DNA of 64,000 nt from Piezodorus guildinii (lineage: Eukaryota > Arthropoda > Insecta > Hemiptera > Pentatomidae), in contig CM041295.1 of NCBI GenBank assembly GCA_023052935.1, positions 107,634,711 to 107,698,710 of the forward strand, in the 5' to 3' direction. Position 1 is the stretch's first letter; every line of letters begins with the position of its first letter. The position numbers and the translations under genes are program-made. Positions 1-11,936 of this stretch are shown in pieces. The notes beneath the pieces are model-generated. The model searched no databases and was not told the origin of the DNA. It saw only the letters and a program-made list of their open reading frames with translations.

Positions 1-308
1 AAGGCCTGGATCCCTCGTAATTATGGTATTGATAGTCCCTCCCCATCCCCTCTCTTCCCCTTCAGCAATCTGCCTGATAAAGTTAGTACAGTAAACTGAA
101 AATAGTTAAATTTATACCTCTAGAAACTCTAAGACAGAAAAAAAAAATGTTTTAAATAAATAGGAAATTTCAACAATGCGAGGCTATATAAAAACCTATT
201 AAGATAAGAAGAATACAGAAATGACACAAAGGATTATGTTAAGAATTATTGACAGAAACATCAAGGGGTCGATTTCATTATTTTTACTTTTATTTTCACT
301 TGCCTGTG
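1..308. other. No recognisable feature
   Basis: AT-rich sequence with a short A run; no frame or repeat that I can place. Confidence 0.4.
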
Positions 309-790
309 TATATGGAATATATAGTAAGGGGCTGTATTGCGATCATGAAATTTGTCCTGTTTTAGACGGAAATAAGATATAGTCTTAAGTACCGCAAAAA
401 GGTCTGAATGTGGTAAACGAGAAGTCGTAGGAAACTGAAATTTCTTATTTAATACTATTATATTCCTGTAAAGTTACAACGTTTTCGCCGAAAGAGCCAC
501 ATTATTCCATGCATTTTGCACCCTTTTACGATTTTCTCAAAAACGGCTCTAAAGATTTTGGTTGAGCTCACTACATCAGCGTGGCAGGGCTAAAATGTTA
601 ATATTTCAAAAATTCTTCCTCTAAATTGTCTTTGATTTTCTCCAATGCAAGTATTTCTGCTTATTAGAATTGATAAAAAATAAAAATAAAAGAAGGTGAA
701 TATGAAATATGAAAGAATTTTATAACCAATGGAAGAAGATAATAGCAGAAAAACTTTCCTAGGTTAATATTTCTTCCCTGTAAATAGAAT
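309..790 (+). repeat. Rep-1 copy (diverged)
   Basis: Begins near ATATATAGTAAGGGGC, carries the diagnostic block TTTACGATTTTCTCAAAAAC followed by GGCTCTAAAGATTTTGG, and ends near the J1/(TA)n boundary. It aligns by eye to the copies at 7005, 54739 and others. The 3' third is missing here. Confidence 0.7.

Positions 791-795
<5 letters not shown>

Positions 796-855
<60 letters not shown>
796..855. repeat. (TA)n microsatellite
   Basis: About 30 uninterrupted TA units separating a rep-1 copy from a LINE fragment. Confidence 0.95.
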
Positions 856-856
<1 letters not shown>

Positions 857-859
<3 letters not shown>

Positions 860-1450
860 GTCCCACCGAACTGTACGTTTCGACAGATTCTTTCTCATTC
901 GATCCTCAATCCTATGGAATTCTACCTCCTTCCATCCGTGACTCCAACTCTCTTTCTACCTTCAAATCCATATTTAATCACTTGATGAATATCCAGACTC
1001 AATAGAATCGTTAATAAGCTTTTTATTTTGTTGTGGTTGTTGCTTTCTTCTCATTTAAATATGTCATAAATATTTTAAATAAGTAATTATTAATTTGTTT
1101 ATAGTGAAGTGAGAATGGTTGACTGTGTGAGTAAATGAGGGAAGTTAGTTCAGGGTGCAGTCAAAAGAACACACAATTAAGAAAAAATTAATAGACTGGT
1201 GCCGACGTTTCGACCTAAATTATAGGCCTTCCTTAAGGCGTTTGAAGTAGAGCGTCAGAACAGTGGAAGGAATTATTAAGTTTTTCTTAATTGTGTGTTC
1301 TTTTGACTGCACCCTGAACTAACTTCTCTCACTTAATTTGTTTATATGTATTTAATTTACTCTAAGACACCAAAACACATTTTGTACATTCTTTATATTT
1401 TATTCTGAAGGGACATGTCCCAGGTAATAAAGAATTAATTTCTTATTATT
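857..1450 (+). pseudogene. Non-LTR retrotransposon 3' end, RT C-terminal relic
   Basis: The first part reads SHRTVRFDRFFLIRSSILWN before a stop, the C-terminal tail seen in many Jockey/CR1-type reverse transcriptases (HRT..FD.SF...SI..WN). It is a diverged sister of the fragment at 1754. The 3' end is marked by GGGACATGTCCCAGGTAATAAAG. A fold-back element is inserted at 1104-1332. The copy is 5'-truncated and broken. Confidence 0.65.
1104..1332. mobile_element. Penelope-related fold-back insertion with TSD
   Basis: Arms of about 45 bases (GTTAGTTCAGGGTGCAGTCA at 1143 and its reverse complement near 1301) surround a centre containing, on the minus strand, GGTCGAAACGTCGGC. The 14-bp sequence TTAATTTGTTTATA occurs on both sides (1090-1103 and 1333-1346) and is a target-site duplication. 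The CGAAACGTCGG core is shared with the fold-backs at 27769, 36386 and 47453. Confidence 0.75.
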
Positions 1451-1474
1451 TATTATAATATATAATGATGAAAA

Positions 1475-1665
1475 TAATATGATACCGCTATTCTTGGTTT
1501 CCGCGAACTTCTAAACCACTGGACGGATTTTGATTCGGTTTTTACTACCATTCAGTGTATTATTTCATGAAGATTTATAAGTAAAATTAACTGAAATTAG
1601 GCTTTTTCTTTATGCGAGAAAAATGTTTTTGTAACCAAGTCATTAATTTTTTTTTTCCTGAAACA
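1475..1665 (-). repeat. Rep-2 copy (partial)
   Basis: On the minus strand: TGACTTGGTTACA near 1640, AAAATCCGTCCAGTGGTTTA near 1520 and GTTCGCGGAAACC near 1500, the fixed 3' end of this family. It lacks the long (TA)n tail of the other copies. Confidence 0.75.
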
Positions 1666-1753
1666 TATGTAGTAAGATAGACGTATAATATAAAATTCCA
1701 GCATCCTTCCCATATCCACAGTCTCCTTCAATTTAAATCTTCAATCCACTTGC

Positions 1754-2270
1754 TTGAAGCAAGATCGCGACCATTCCGACCTTTATATGCCCTCTCACAG
1801 AACTATAGCCTTCGATCGATCCTTTCTTGCCCGTTCCATTGCATTCTGGAATTTCATTCCTTCCAATATACGTAATGCCTCTTCCTTATCCGCATTCAAA
1901 TATCACCCTTTCCAACACCTACTCGTATTATCCCAAACTGACGCTTGTTGATCTTTAATTTTAAATTAGATTTTTTATTATAATTGAAGCATTAAAATAA
2001 TTGAATATCTTATGTATTCTTTTTTGTGTTCAAAATTAGTTGTTTTTTACTTTTCATTTACTGTATTTATTTACTTTACTTTATGCTTTTTCTTTTCTTT
2101 TGTACATAAATGTGTTTATGTACATACAGTTATATAATATAATTCTTTATCTCTTTTACCTATGTAAATAATTTAATCTATCTAATGATTTCTGGCCAGA
2201 TGTGCTATTTATATTTGTGAATTTTATATTATTCTTAAGGGACTAAGCCCCAGAATAAAAGTTTTTTTTT
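1754..2270 (+). pseudogene. Non-LTR retrotransposon 3' end with RT C-terminal tail
   Basis: A frame of 65 codons contains PSHRTIAFDRSFLARSIAFW and IPSNIRNASSLSAFKYH, the tail of a Jockey/CR1-type polymerase after the thumb region. A T-rich 3' untranslated region follows and ends with TTAAGGGACTAAGCCCCAGA then ATAAAAG, parallel to the end of the copy at 857. It is 5'-truncated; the upstream catalytic domains are absent. Confidence 0.7.
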
Positions 2271-2439
2271 TTTATTTCTATTCTCATATAGCGTTGGAAA
2301 GCGCTAGATTTTAGAGAAAGAATTTTATTGTTTTATTTATTACTTGAAAATTGGCAAACCCCAAAATTATTTCTAAAACTCAAGTAATTCGGTTTTTTTC
2401 TGGTGGGAAGCTTCACTAAAGAATAGGACTAAAATCTTA

Positions 2440-2655
2440 AAAGTTTTCAGTAATTATGGGTATCCCTATTTGTATCGGTATGTTATTGTAAATTTGACTG
2501 AATAAAATTAAAATATGGCATTAAATGCAACACTTTATTCGTTGCGCATAAAAATTTTGAAGAGTAAGAGATTGCTTGCATGCATCATAGTTACTATTAC
2601 CATAAACGCATATAAATAAACGAAAAATGAAATAAACGTGAGCAAAGACGCGGGT
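2440..2655 (+). repeat. Dispersed repeat rep-4, copy 1
   Basis: Aligns with 49990-50235 (shared pieces: GTTATTGTAAATTTGACTGA, GGCATTAAAT, ACACTTTAT.CGTTG, ATAAATAAACGAAAAATGAA). Non-coding; class unknown. Confidence 0.6.
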
Positions 2656-2683
2656 TAGAGCTAGTTAAAATATATATATAGGG

Positions 2684-2960
2684 GAGCCCGTGGCTGAGTA
2701 GCTAGCGTGCTAGTCCCTCATGCTGAAGTTGTGAGTTCGAATCCCAGTCCCGGCGGGGCTTTTATAAGGATGTAATTAAATGAGAATTCACTCACAGTCC
2801 CTCCCCCGGGTATGTGAGACCCGTGAGCCAAATGGTGGTCACTCACAAAATTAGGCATAGGGTGATGACCCTACCTTACAAATTGCATCGGGAAACGCGA
2901 GTGTAATCTCCCAGGAGTGTAATCCCCTTATCAGATCATGAAGATTGACGAAAAGTGATT
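2684..2960 (+). mobile_element. tRNA-derived SINE, family SINE-2
   Basis: The head GGAGCCCGTGGCTGAGTAGC holds an A box-like TGGCTGAGTAGC, and a B box GAGTTCGAATCCC lies about 40 bases on, as in RNA polymerase III tRNA promoters. The body (GGCGGGGCTTTTATAAGGAT, CCCCCGGGTATGTGAGACCC) is shared with 51571. The acceptor stem of a true tRNA cannot be formed, so this is a SINE and not a tRNA gene. Confidence 0.8.
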
Positions 2961-2994
2961 CCAGTCCATAATAATTTATATTGTTACATTATTT

Positions 2995-3125
2995 AATATA
3001 AAATAAATGTTTTCATCGAAACTGTATACATATGATTTTTTTTTCAACTTTAAGTTTATTTAAATCTTGATTTAAAGAACGAAAGTAGGTAAAAGTTTTC
3101 TGTTTCGAGCACCAGATTTTATCTG
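2995..3125 (+). repeat. Rep-1 3' portion
   Basis: Contains TTTCATCGAAACTGTATA and GAGCACCAGATTTTATCTG, corresponding to the distal end of rep-1 (compare 7860-7975 and 55750-55895). Confidence 0.5.
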
Positions 3126-4472
3126 TATCTTGTTCAATTACTGTTCAAGACTCTCGTTTTTACTAAGTGATGATAGCAACGGTAGTGATGTTTTCTAAAA
3201 AGCTCTTGAAAGTTTATCTTTTTCACTGGATTAAGATGTTTAGTTACACAGCAATGCGTTTTGCAGTGCGTATAATTTGCAAAAACATGCAATGTCTGAA
3301 TATTGAAAAAGCTTTAAGTATCAACTACATTAAATTGTGATGTGACGTAAATATAGTACAGAAGTTTATTCTTTACGCTAAATGTGTTAAAAGTATGTTG
3401 TTTTTTTTTGTTGAAGAAGAAAGAAATATTAAGCACCTACCTTGCTTACTCCTTACTGTTCTCATCCATACTAATTTTTGAATAATTTTGCAATTCTGGT
3501 AGTTCACTATTGTGAGTTTTGTAATACCAAACTGTTTCCTATACCTTATAATATTGGTATAATATAATAAAAGTCAAGCAAATTAATTTAATTTACTTCT
3601 AAAATATTTATTTTTTTCAATTAATATTTTATCATTTCAACAACATATATATGTGAAAGAAAAATCTAATGATGTTCTTCTGCTTTGATAATAGGGGAAA
3701 AGGTTGCACACCTCCATACCTTCATGGGAGAATGAAATTCGATATCCCTCTAAACAATAAGTCAAAAAATTAATTATACTGAGACAATTATCAAAAGGTA
3801 ATCAAGGAGGTTTTGTTCAAAATCGATATCTTGACGTATTTGTTTTCTAATTATTTAGTTTTATCAAAATCCGCCACCCGATTTTATCTAAAGGTACCCA
3901 GTATTTTCAAAAAGTACTAGTTAGGCATTTAATTTCGTTCAAAATCATACTAAAACATTTTTTTCAATAAGGTAAAAATATTCATAATATAGTTAACAAC
4001 AAATTTTAGATTTATATTGGAAAAAAAGTTTAGTAATTAATTAATATGAGATTTTGCGCTTATAAATTTTCCGAGAACGGATAAATACCTTTTGGAAATA
4101 AAAGTCCCAATATATGGTATTTTTCAAATACTGAACAATTATAATTAATATATTTTTGATGGTTTTAATTTAAAAACAAATAATAAAACGATTTCTAATA
4201 AGATCGAAACATAAATGACGTTTAGATGCGAATGAAAGGAATATGTTTTGTTTTTAGCATATAATGAGCTTTGGAAGGCGTTTTTCGTGATAGGGTTGAG
4301 CGCGAAATCAGTGTCTTGGAATTCAGTACTGTTTCCAGATCATCGGTTGTGGAATGGATCTACGGAAAATGGTACAACAAATAAATACCAACTAGTAGTA
4401 ATATTAATAAGTTCCTATAATAAACCTGTTATTGAGTTTGGCTCAATACTAAGTTATTAAGGTTGGAAACTA
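3126..4472. other. No recognisable feature
   Basis: AT-rich spacer. A 70-codon open frame at 4248-4460 shows no recognised domain and is probably chance. Confidence 0.4.
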
Positions 4473-5010
4473 TTGGGTTGTAATGTAAGTTCGTAGTGTT
4501 TTTCAATATTTCAATTTAATCCTCTATGTTTATAAAATCCTGTTTCTTCATTGTTGTTTTTTCACATATCTAAAAATAAGGATTAGTTAAGGTGCTTTTA
4601 GGCATCAACCGAGATTCCTTATCTTTAAATGGTATTTCGGTTGCATAAAATGAAAGAGAAATAAAATTAATTTTCGTCATATAATGTTTTTTTTTTATTT
4701 CCGAAAATCCACTGCCCAGGTGGTTAACAACATCTGCAGTGTTTATGGCGATGATACCTTAGGATAAATCTCCGTCCGTAAGTGATTTACTCAGTTCAGA
4801 ACCGGAAACTTTGACTTGGAAGGCGCAAAACGCTCGGGTAGTCCTTCAACTGTTGATGATGACCAAATTCCAAAATTTACCTGAATGATGGCAAGATATA
4901 ATAGCTCGAAATGCGTCATACATAGTTGATTACAAATATTTACAAGTATCTTACGTTATCATTGAAATCACCATAAAAAAAAAAGGGTAAGAACTTATTT
5001 TACAACCCAG
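4473..5010 (+). mobile_element. Mariner relic with HTH remnant
   Basis: The left terminus TTGGGTTGTAATGTAAGTTC (after TA) is matched by the right end GAACTTATTTTACAACCCA. Near 4797 a short frame reads FRTGNFDLEGAKRSGSPSTV followed by DDDQ, the second helix-turn-helix region of mariner transposases. The catalytic region is gone. A second copy in the opposite orientation lies at 32829-33349 and shares the internal segment GATTTCTCTTAAG/CTTAGGATAAATC around a CCGTCCGTAAGT motif. Confidence 0.8.
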
Positions 5011-5379
5011 GACGTAAAATATTCCCTCTATTCTTCCTCTACTCTTCTTTCCTTCACCAAAGTAGAAGTATTGGCTGGATCCATAAGTTCGTTCGGGTTT
5101 TGTTTGTAGTACGAACAATTTCTTAATATATCCAGCTCTCTTTGCCTTATCTGGCGATAATGATAGTTGTAGGAAAGACCAAAGTCCACGTTTTAAAACT
5201 GCCGTTTTTGGTTTTATTGGCATTACTTTTGTTTGTGCTTAAAACATAGCGAATATGTCAACTGATAAAGATACCATTGTAACGAGAGACCCAGTGAACT
5301 CAATGGCCACTTTCTTACGACCAAGCACTGCATAATAAGCAAGGAATTTATGCATTCCTCCGACATGCACTCTTCCTTT

Positions 5380-5685
5380 GGCACTCCCTAATTGCTTTCT
5401 TCATGGCCAGGTTAGCATTGGAGGAAGGTAATCTCCTTGTCTCAATCCCGACTTAATATTGAAATCGTCGTTCACTTCATCCTATATCAGCACTCGTCAC
5501 TTTGAATCGCCTTTTTCAGCTTTACTAATTTTCCAGGAAAACCCAGCTCTGTCCTGATTTTGCAAAGTCAACACATAAGATACCGAATACCGGTTTACTT
5601 CACATTCAAGATTTGTTTAAGAATGAAAATTTTATCGGTCGTGCTCTTTCCTCTTCTGAAACCAGCCTGGTAATTGGTATTAAAT
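5380..5685 (-). pseudogene. RTE-like LINE reverse transcriptase fragment
   Basis: On the minus strand, in shifting frames: NYQAGFRRGKSTTDKIFILK near 5660, ELGFPGKLVKLKKAIQS near 5540 and FNIKSGLRQGD near 5440. These are RT motifs 1-3 (GFR.GRSTTDQIF.L, G.P.KL, SGLRQGD). Frameshifts and stops show it is dead. The C-terminal half is absent; the sequence to the left is unrecognised. Confidence 0.8.
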
Positions 5686-5703
5686 AAAATTCATTCCATG
5701 TAT

Positions 5704-6770
5704 AAAAAAAAAAAAAAAAAAATCTTTTGTTTTATTTCAAACTTCAAAACTTGCAGCCACAGTACTAGAACTGTTTGGACACATAAAGAACTGTATTTTC
5801 ATGTCGCCATATCCAGTATCAGTAATATTCACATTTTGATAATCATTCACTTTTGAAAAAGTATGGTCCGCCGATGCTTGATGCTCAAATCCAGACCAAA
5901 CATCTTGACGTTGAGGCTGTATTTTTTTTTTTTTTTTTTGACAATCACGTGACGGTAATGAGAACCCCAAATGCGGCTATTTCGACGATGCCTTTAACTT
6001 CTCAATCACGCTTCAATCAGTCCATAAGGTTAAGTCGATATTTTGAACTAGCATGAAAAAAGAAGAAGAAAGAACTATGTTTCGTATTTAATTTAAATCT
6101 CGCGTTTATTTTAGGACATCCTTTAGTATGACCGTTCACAAAGTTGGTTTCCACAAAAGCCCCTAGCAGAAGTAGCGTTTTTAAGGCAGTGTGTGGAATA
6201 CTGTGCCCAAAGTCACTTCAGTCCGAGAAATCCTATCAACAGATCAGCATATTTAATCTTGTTACTTCACTAACAATATTCAAAAATGTTTTGATGATTA
6301 TGGTCTTAAGGATTTTTTTTATTACTCAATAATTTAATATTAGTAAGGTGGCATCTATCAACTCCCGGATGGAGTTGTATTTCTTAGTCACAGAAACTTG
6401 TGACTAGTGCTGGTATCATACGGAAGAGTCCTGAATAAAAGTCCTGTGTTTTTGTTTATTTTTAACTTAAATTAACTAATTTAGTGGAAATAAAGATGTT
6501 ATAAGTTTGATCATTGTCATACTATATACGGATTCAATTGTTGGTAGAGATTTTACTGTTGCAATAAAACGCATATTAAGACAAGTAGGGGAAAAAATAA
6601 AAAAAGATGTTTAAGGTGATAAACAAAAAAGTTAGTTATTTAGGGAGTTAGTTGTGAGACAAGATGTTTTATTTCGTTGTTTACAGAGGCTTAGAACTGT
6701 TTTCAAATAAGAAAGGAAAACCAAAATATTTTCAAACTAATAATACCTTAAACTAATAAAAAAAAAAAAA
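5704..6770. other. No recognisable gene
   Basis: Holds two homopolymer tracts (A near 5705-5721, T near 5922-5939) and several short open frames without recognised motifs. The T tract may be the tail of an unplaced minus-strand retroposon. Confidence 0.35.
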
Positions 6771-6774
6771 AATA

Positions 6775-6778
<4 letters not shown>

Positions 6779-6826
<48 letters not shown>
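6779..6826. repeat. (AT)n microsatellite
   Basis: About 24 uninterrupted AT units after an A-rich tract. Confidence 0.95.
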
Positions 6827-6834
<8 letters not shown>

Positions 6835-7004
6835 TAGTTTTTAGCGGTATATGATATGTGCGAGTGTATGTGATGAGTGACTCTAAAAATATCTAACATA
6901 CATAGCACAAAGCATGTTTTATCCAATATAGTAATGGAGAGTGACAAAAAAGCACGTAAACTAATGTGATTCTCGTAAATAATGTGTTATCACTTTTACA
7001 TACC

Positions 7005-7975
7005 TATATAGGAAATATATAGTAAGGGAAAATATAGTGGTCATAAACATTTTCGAATTAGAGTTTTCACCCTAAATACACGTCTAAGAGTCCCTTAAGT
7101 CCTAAGTACCGCAAACGGTCTGTACATGGTAAGCTCGAAAACGCTAAGTCGTACGAAATGGAAATTTCATATATAAGACTGCTGTATACCTCGGAAATCA
7201 CAATAACGTTTTCACCAAAATCGAGCATCTAGAACAGTCACATTATTCTATACATTCTGCACCCTCTTACGATTTTCTCAAAAATGGCTCAAATTTTAGT
7301 TGAACTTAATGTATTAATGTCAAATTGAGTGTGATTTAGTTTCATATATGTTTGATTCTGATTTAAATAGCGTGGCATGGTCTTAAATGCCGATATTTTC
7401 TTTCTCTAAAGTACCTTTAATTTTATATATTAAAAAGATTTAACCTTTTTATGTTGTTAGAATTGATGACAAATGGTTAAATATGTAGTATAAAAGAATT
7501 CGATAAGCAGATGAAAGAAAAAAGAGCCTAAATATTTTTTTCGTTATTTTTAAAAAAAATGTAATTATTAGGCGTACTCACTACGTTTGCTATAGCACGC
7601 TATTTGTATTATTTTGCTAAACCCGTCGAGTTTCTACAGTTATTTCCTGTATAAAATTGATGGGTTTAGCACAATAGTACAAATAGCATGCTATAGCAAA
7701 CGTTGTGAGTACCCCTATAGTAAAACTAAAAAAGAAAAAAAATTGTATCTAACATATTAAGCTTTGGGAGGTAGTGCTAAGTGACAAACAGAGCATATTA
7801 AGTTAAGTGATTGTTGTAAATCATAATCTCTATTGTTAGATTGTTTAATCTGAAACACGTTTCCATCGAAATTCAATGTAATTTTTAAACCTTTTTTCAA
7901 CTCTAACTTTATTTAAAATTTTCTTGATTGTTTTAACAACGGAGGTAAATCAAAAGTGTGTTGTGCGCAACAAAA
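7005..7975 (+). repeat. Rep-1 copy, near full length, split by MITE-1
   Basis: Starts ATATATAGTAAGGGAAAATA, passes CTAAATACACG, CGATTTTCTCAAAAATGGCT and GTGGCATGGTCTTAAATGCC, then is interrupted by the MITE at 7571-7715 and resumes to CTGAAACACGTTTCCATCG and TGTGTTGTGCGCAAC. No intact frame. It is useful for defining the family consensus. Confidence 0.75.
7571..7715. mobile_element. MITE-1, copy 1
   Basis: 145 bp with terminal inverted repeats of about 27 bases (TACTCACTACGTTTGCTATA and its complement) between TA dinucleotides. The subterminal TTTGCTAAACCCG / GGGTTTAGCAC are also inverted. No coding capacity. Its TA duplication suggests mobilisation by a Tc1/mariner-superfamily transposase. 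Confidence 0.88.
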
Positions 7976-8498
7976 ATTTTTGGCAGGTCTAAGTTGTTAT
8001 AAAATAAGTTTTAATGAAGGGAATAAGTAAAAGTCATGTGTTATCCGTGTTTTTGTTTATTTTCACTCTTACTCCAAAAATGTTAACCAATATTAATTCA
8101 ACTAACAAATAATAATTAGGGGACAAGAAGATGTAAGCTTTAATCAGAGGAGACCTCAATTCATATTGTGAACTTAGCTATAGGCTACTTGGAAGCGGCT
8201 CAAGGCTCTTCAACACCCTCTAAGTAACTACAATGCTCTTAAATGAAGAGAAATTAAAGCGCTTCGCTAATGAGCTTACTTCCAGTAGCTTACTAGCTTA
8301 ATTAAGTCAAGTAAGCATCAAAAGCAAAGTCAAAAGGTCGTACTGATTACTTTGCTTATTGTAAGTTTAGGATAAACAATAGGCAACGAACGAATGAAAA
8401 TAAATCTTATTCTGGCACGAATAGTTCCATAGAAAAAACAAAAAATAAACAAAATAAATTATATTTTTTGGTCTTTTAAGACTTAGCGTTTTAAGGAA
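7976..8498. other. No recognisable feature
   Basis: Contains a patch rich in AGCTTACT/TAGCTTAC words (8160-8330) of unknown nature; no frame. Confidence 0.35.
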
Positions 8499-8683
8499 AG
8501 AGCGGCGTGGTCTAACGGATAGAGCACTAGTCTTCTGTTCCGCGTGCCGGCTGCGTAGGATTATTTATTCTGTTATTTCAGCAGTGGAGTGACCTTGGAG
8601 TATGGAGGCCCTCCTGTGGCATACCCTGTTTCTATAAAGTGGTTACTCGAAATTGAGGGATAAACCTGTCGGAAAAAAGAAAA
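8499..8683 (+). mobile_element. SINE-1 copy, internally deleted
   Basis: The head GAGCGGCGTGGTCTAACGGA and TAGAGCACTAGTC match the full SINE at 30023. The B-box segment is lost, and the body from ATTATTTATTCTGTTATTTC to GATAAACCTGTCGG remains. It is followed by an A-rich tail. Confidence 0.82.
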
Positions 8684-9329
8684 AAAAAAAATTCATTTTT
8701 CTTCATATCAGAGCTTGGCTGTTGGAAATGCATGTACAATATACTCGTATGATATGATATAGGTAGGTAGGGAAGGGGTTTTAGGGCAATAAATATCTAG
8801 ATTATTACGCCCCTGATATGATATAAATAGACATAAATGATTTTGACAAATGAAATTGATGGACAATATTGAGAAGAAAATTTAAAAACATAGCCCGAAA
8901 CGTCAATAAACAAACAAGAAGGGATATCATAAATCTTATATTTAACAATTTTAGGATTTTTAAAAATATTTAAATATGATAGAATCTACCTGTAATTATT
9001 TTTGTAGAAGTTCATTTATACCATTCAAAGAATACTATATATACATAAACAACTCGATAATAGGGCACTCATAGTAGATAATAGCATATAGTAGGATACA
9101 TCTGAAAAGTGTCCTCCATACATTAAGGTGGGGAAAAATGGGATTATTTAATAGAAATATAAACTCTAAACGCTAATCAAGAATTTTTTTATGATAAATA
9201 GAAAAAGTTACTCAACAAAAATGGATGATTATCGGAGCTAAAAGAGTAACTTACGCCCTAATTTTAAATCATAATATTCATAAAGAAACAGTCCATAGAC
9301 TCATTAATAGTTATAGAAACTATACCCAC
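8684..9329. other. No recognisable gene
   Basis: AT-rich; one CCCGAAACGTCAATAAAC (8896) echoes the fold-back motif but without visible inverted arms. Confidence 0.35.
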
Positions 9330-9770
9330 TAGGATGCTTTGCTTCTTCATCTAATCCTCCATTTGCTAGGAGAAGCCTGATAAACCGAGATTATCCAGGG
9401 CCTGGAGTCCAGGCGATTGCCTCCTCCTCCGTTAGGTATTCAAGGCCTACCTCGTGTACTCAACAGTCCCGTTGTCTTCCAAGATGTCGATGGCCGCCGT
9501 GAGGTTTGATCCGTGGGTGCTCTGCTTCGCGGAAAGGAGTGTAGTGGGGCTCATGACTTTGGACAGCCACAATCCGCGGATTTCGATCGATTAGTCACTG
9601 TTCTTGAAACTGTGTGGGTCGGTGAGGACATATTCGGATCGAGCAGAGGAGGAGATTCTATGGAGCTATGGGTAGTCCTATGAGTCTAAGAGAAGTTGCA
9701 GCATGGTACGGCTGGGTCACCCCTTCAATCTGTCTCGTCTTCCGCAAGCGATCAAATTTTCCTAAGTCCT
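9330..9770. other. GC-richer island of unknown origin
   Basis: About 440 bases of clearly higher GC than the flanks, with several CpG (GCGGATTTCGATCGATTAG). On the minus strand a 35-codon stretch reads MSPTTLLSAKQSTHGSNLTA with further codons before a stop. I cannot assign it; a decayed retroelement or a captured gene fragment is possible. Confidence 0.35.
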
Positions 9771-11886
9771 AACTTTAGAATGAGAACAAATCATTAAGTA
9801 TGAAAACAAAAAAGATATTTTATACAAATCATAACCATTTGAAATAATTCAGATTAAGATTAATTAACAGAAAAGAGGACAGATTAATGCAAACATATAA
9901 TATATAATGGTTTTATTGGGATAGCAACATTTAATTCCACGCATACCAACATCCAGTCACATTCACACGTTGATTATGTATTATAACCAACGTAAATTAT
10001 TTAAAAAAAAAAAAAAAATTAAAGATCGTCCCTCGCTCGCCAGCTCCGTCAATAATTTCGACATTTAGATTTAAAAACTATGCCTCAACCTGAATAATTT
10101 TCTAGTGATTGTAATTAACTGATATTTACCTAAATTATAATCAAAGAAAATTAATTCAAATGCTTATATTGGTTAGGAAATATAAATTGATAAAAACCAT
10201 CAGTTTTGATGATCATGATTGAGTATAATAAATAAATACTTTAATTTATTTGGAAAAACAAATCACCAATTATAACTTTAATGGAAGGTAAAAGTCAATG
10301 AGGTATCTAAAAAAGGCTACGAATTTCGGAAAGGATTTTATTTTTTCTGAATTATTTCTTATAATAATGTTTTTATTCTTCTCCAATTACAAAATTTTGG
10401 ACTATTTTTTATCTTTTATCCTATTGGATTGTCTTGAAATTTTATCAACCATTACATAAAGACAGTAACACTAAATAGAGAAAAGGAAAAATATTTTAAG
10501 GGAAAAAGTGCATTATTCATTTAAAGGGTTATTAACAGATTGATTTGAATATGTATATACATATATAAACATACATATAAAGGATGATGAGACAAATATA
10601 ACTATAACATAATAATAATAGAACGTATTAAAAAATTATATCTACGTTCATCTACAAAACAAAATACATTGCAATGCACAAATTATTCGTATTGCAGATG
10701 ATTTGTTGCACTACTTTTTTTTCTATTTTAAGATATTTTTTTCTGTAATGAATGGTTGGTCTTCCTAAGATATGTATTATTACGATTTAGGCCATTTAAT
10801 GGTATTTTCGCAGCTTCAATCGAGCTTTGACTAGAAATCACGTTGTACTAAATCAAGATTTTATTTTTTTTAAATAAATGAGGAATACAAAAAAAGAAGA
10901 GTATACCATTGTAATGTAAGTCGACAGAAGTTTACGAACTTTTTTTCATCTAAGGTAATTTAAAACATGATCGAAAAGGCAATCCTTGCTGCTGTTGTGA
11001 AGTCGGGAGTAAACAGTCAAGAATGAGGAATGTAGTAAAAACCTCAGCTGATTTGTACCATTTTTCAAAGAGCAAACATTGGATATGTTCAGGACGCACA
11101 CATTTGTGGACGGAACATGGTAGTTATTGAATTTGAGAAAGTACTCATAGTAAATTACCATTTACTGAGGTTTTGAACATCAAATTATAAGAGGCATGTA
11201 TCAGAATTTGGGGTATAGAACGAAATAATCCTTACAAATAATCACTGTGTGACTTCAGGACACACCTTTGAAAATCTTTTCTATTAAAGTCTACGTAAAT
11301 AACATGAACCCAAAACATTTTGTAACAAAGGCCGTATTTAATTCCATAAATAGGCCTACGGAATAGTGACATTAAAAAAAAAATTCTCCTAGTAATTTCA
11401 AAGGATCGGGTCGATTCCTCACTAATTTATGACCAAATATTATTCCAGAATGAGAATGCGGTGTAAAATATGTCATATTGTTATTTAAATTTATAATTTT
11501 TCTCACAGAGATTTTTAGAAGACCCGCCTTAATTTCCTTACCGATTTCCTCTGTTTAAAACAATGCCGTGACTTTTAGTAAATTATTTATCACAATAATG
11601 GTATTGGAACTAACAAGACATACATGTCCTTAAAAGCACAAGGACATAGTAAATAGAGAACTTTGAACCCTACAAAATTCAGATGAATCATGAATTATGG
11701 GAATACAACCTATTGTCTCATCAGTATTTATGCAAACGGGAGAAACCGAGATAATGATAAGCTTCAGTTGTTTTTCACCAAATGACTTGAAAGTTTATAT
11801 GTTGCAGAATAGTCATGCATGTTATCCAGTTCTTCTATATTGAATGCTAATTGATATTTGGAGGTCTGATAGACCATATGGAAGTT

Positions 11887-11936
<50 letters not shown>

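Noticed and set aside
5737..6056. Frames on both strands around poly(A)/poly(T) tracts
   Set aside because: Lys or Phe runs from homopolymers; no homology recognised.
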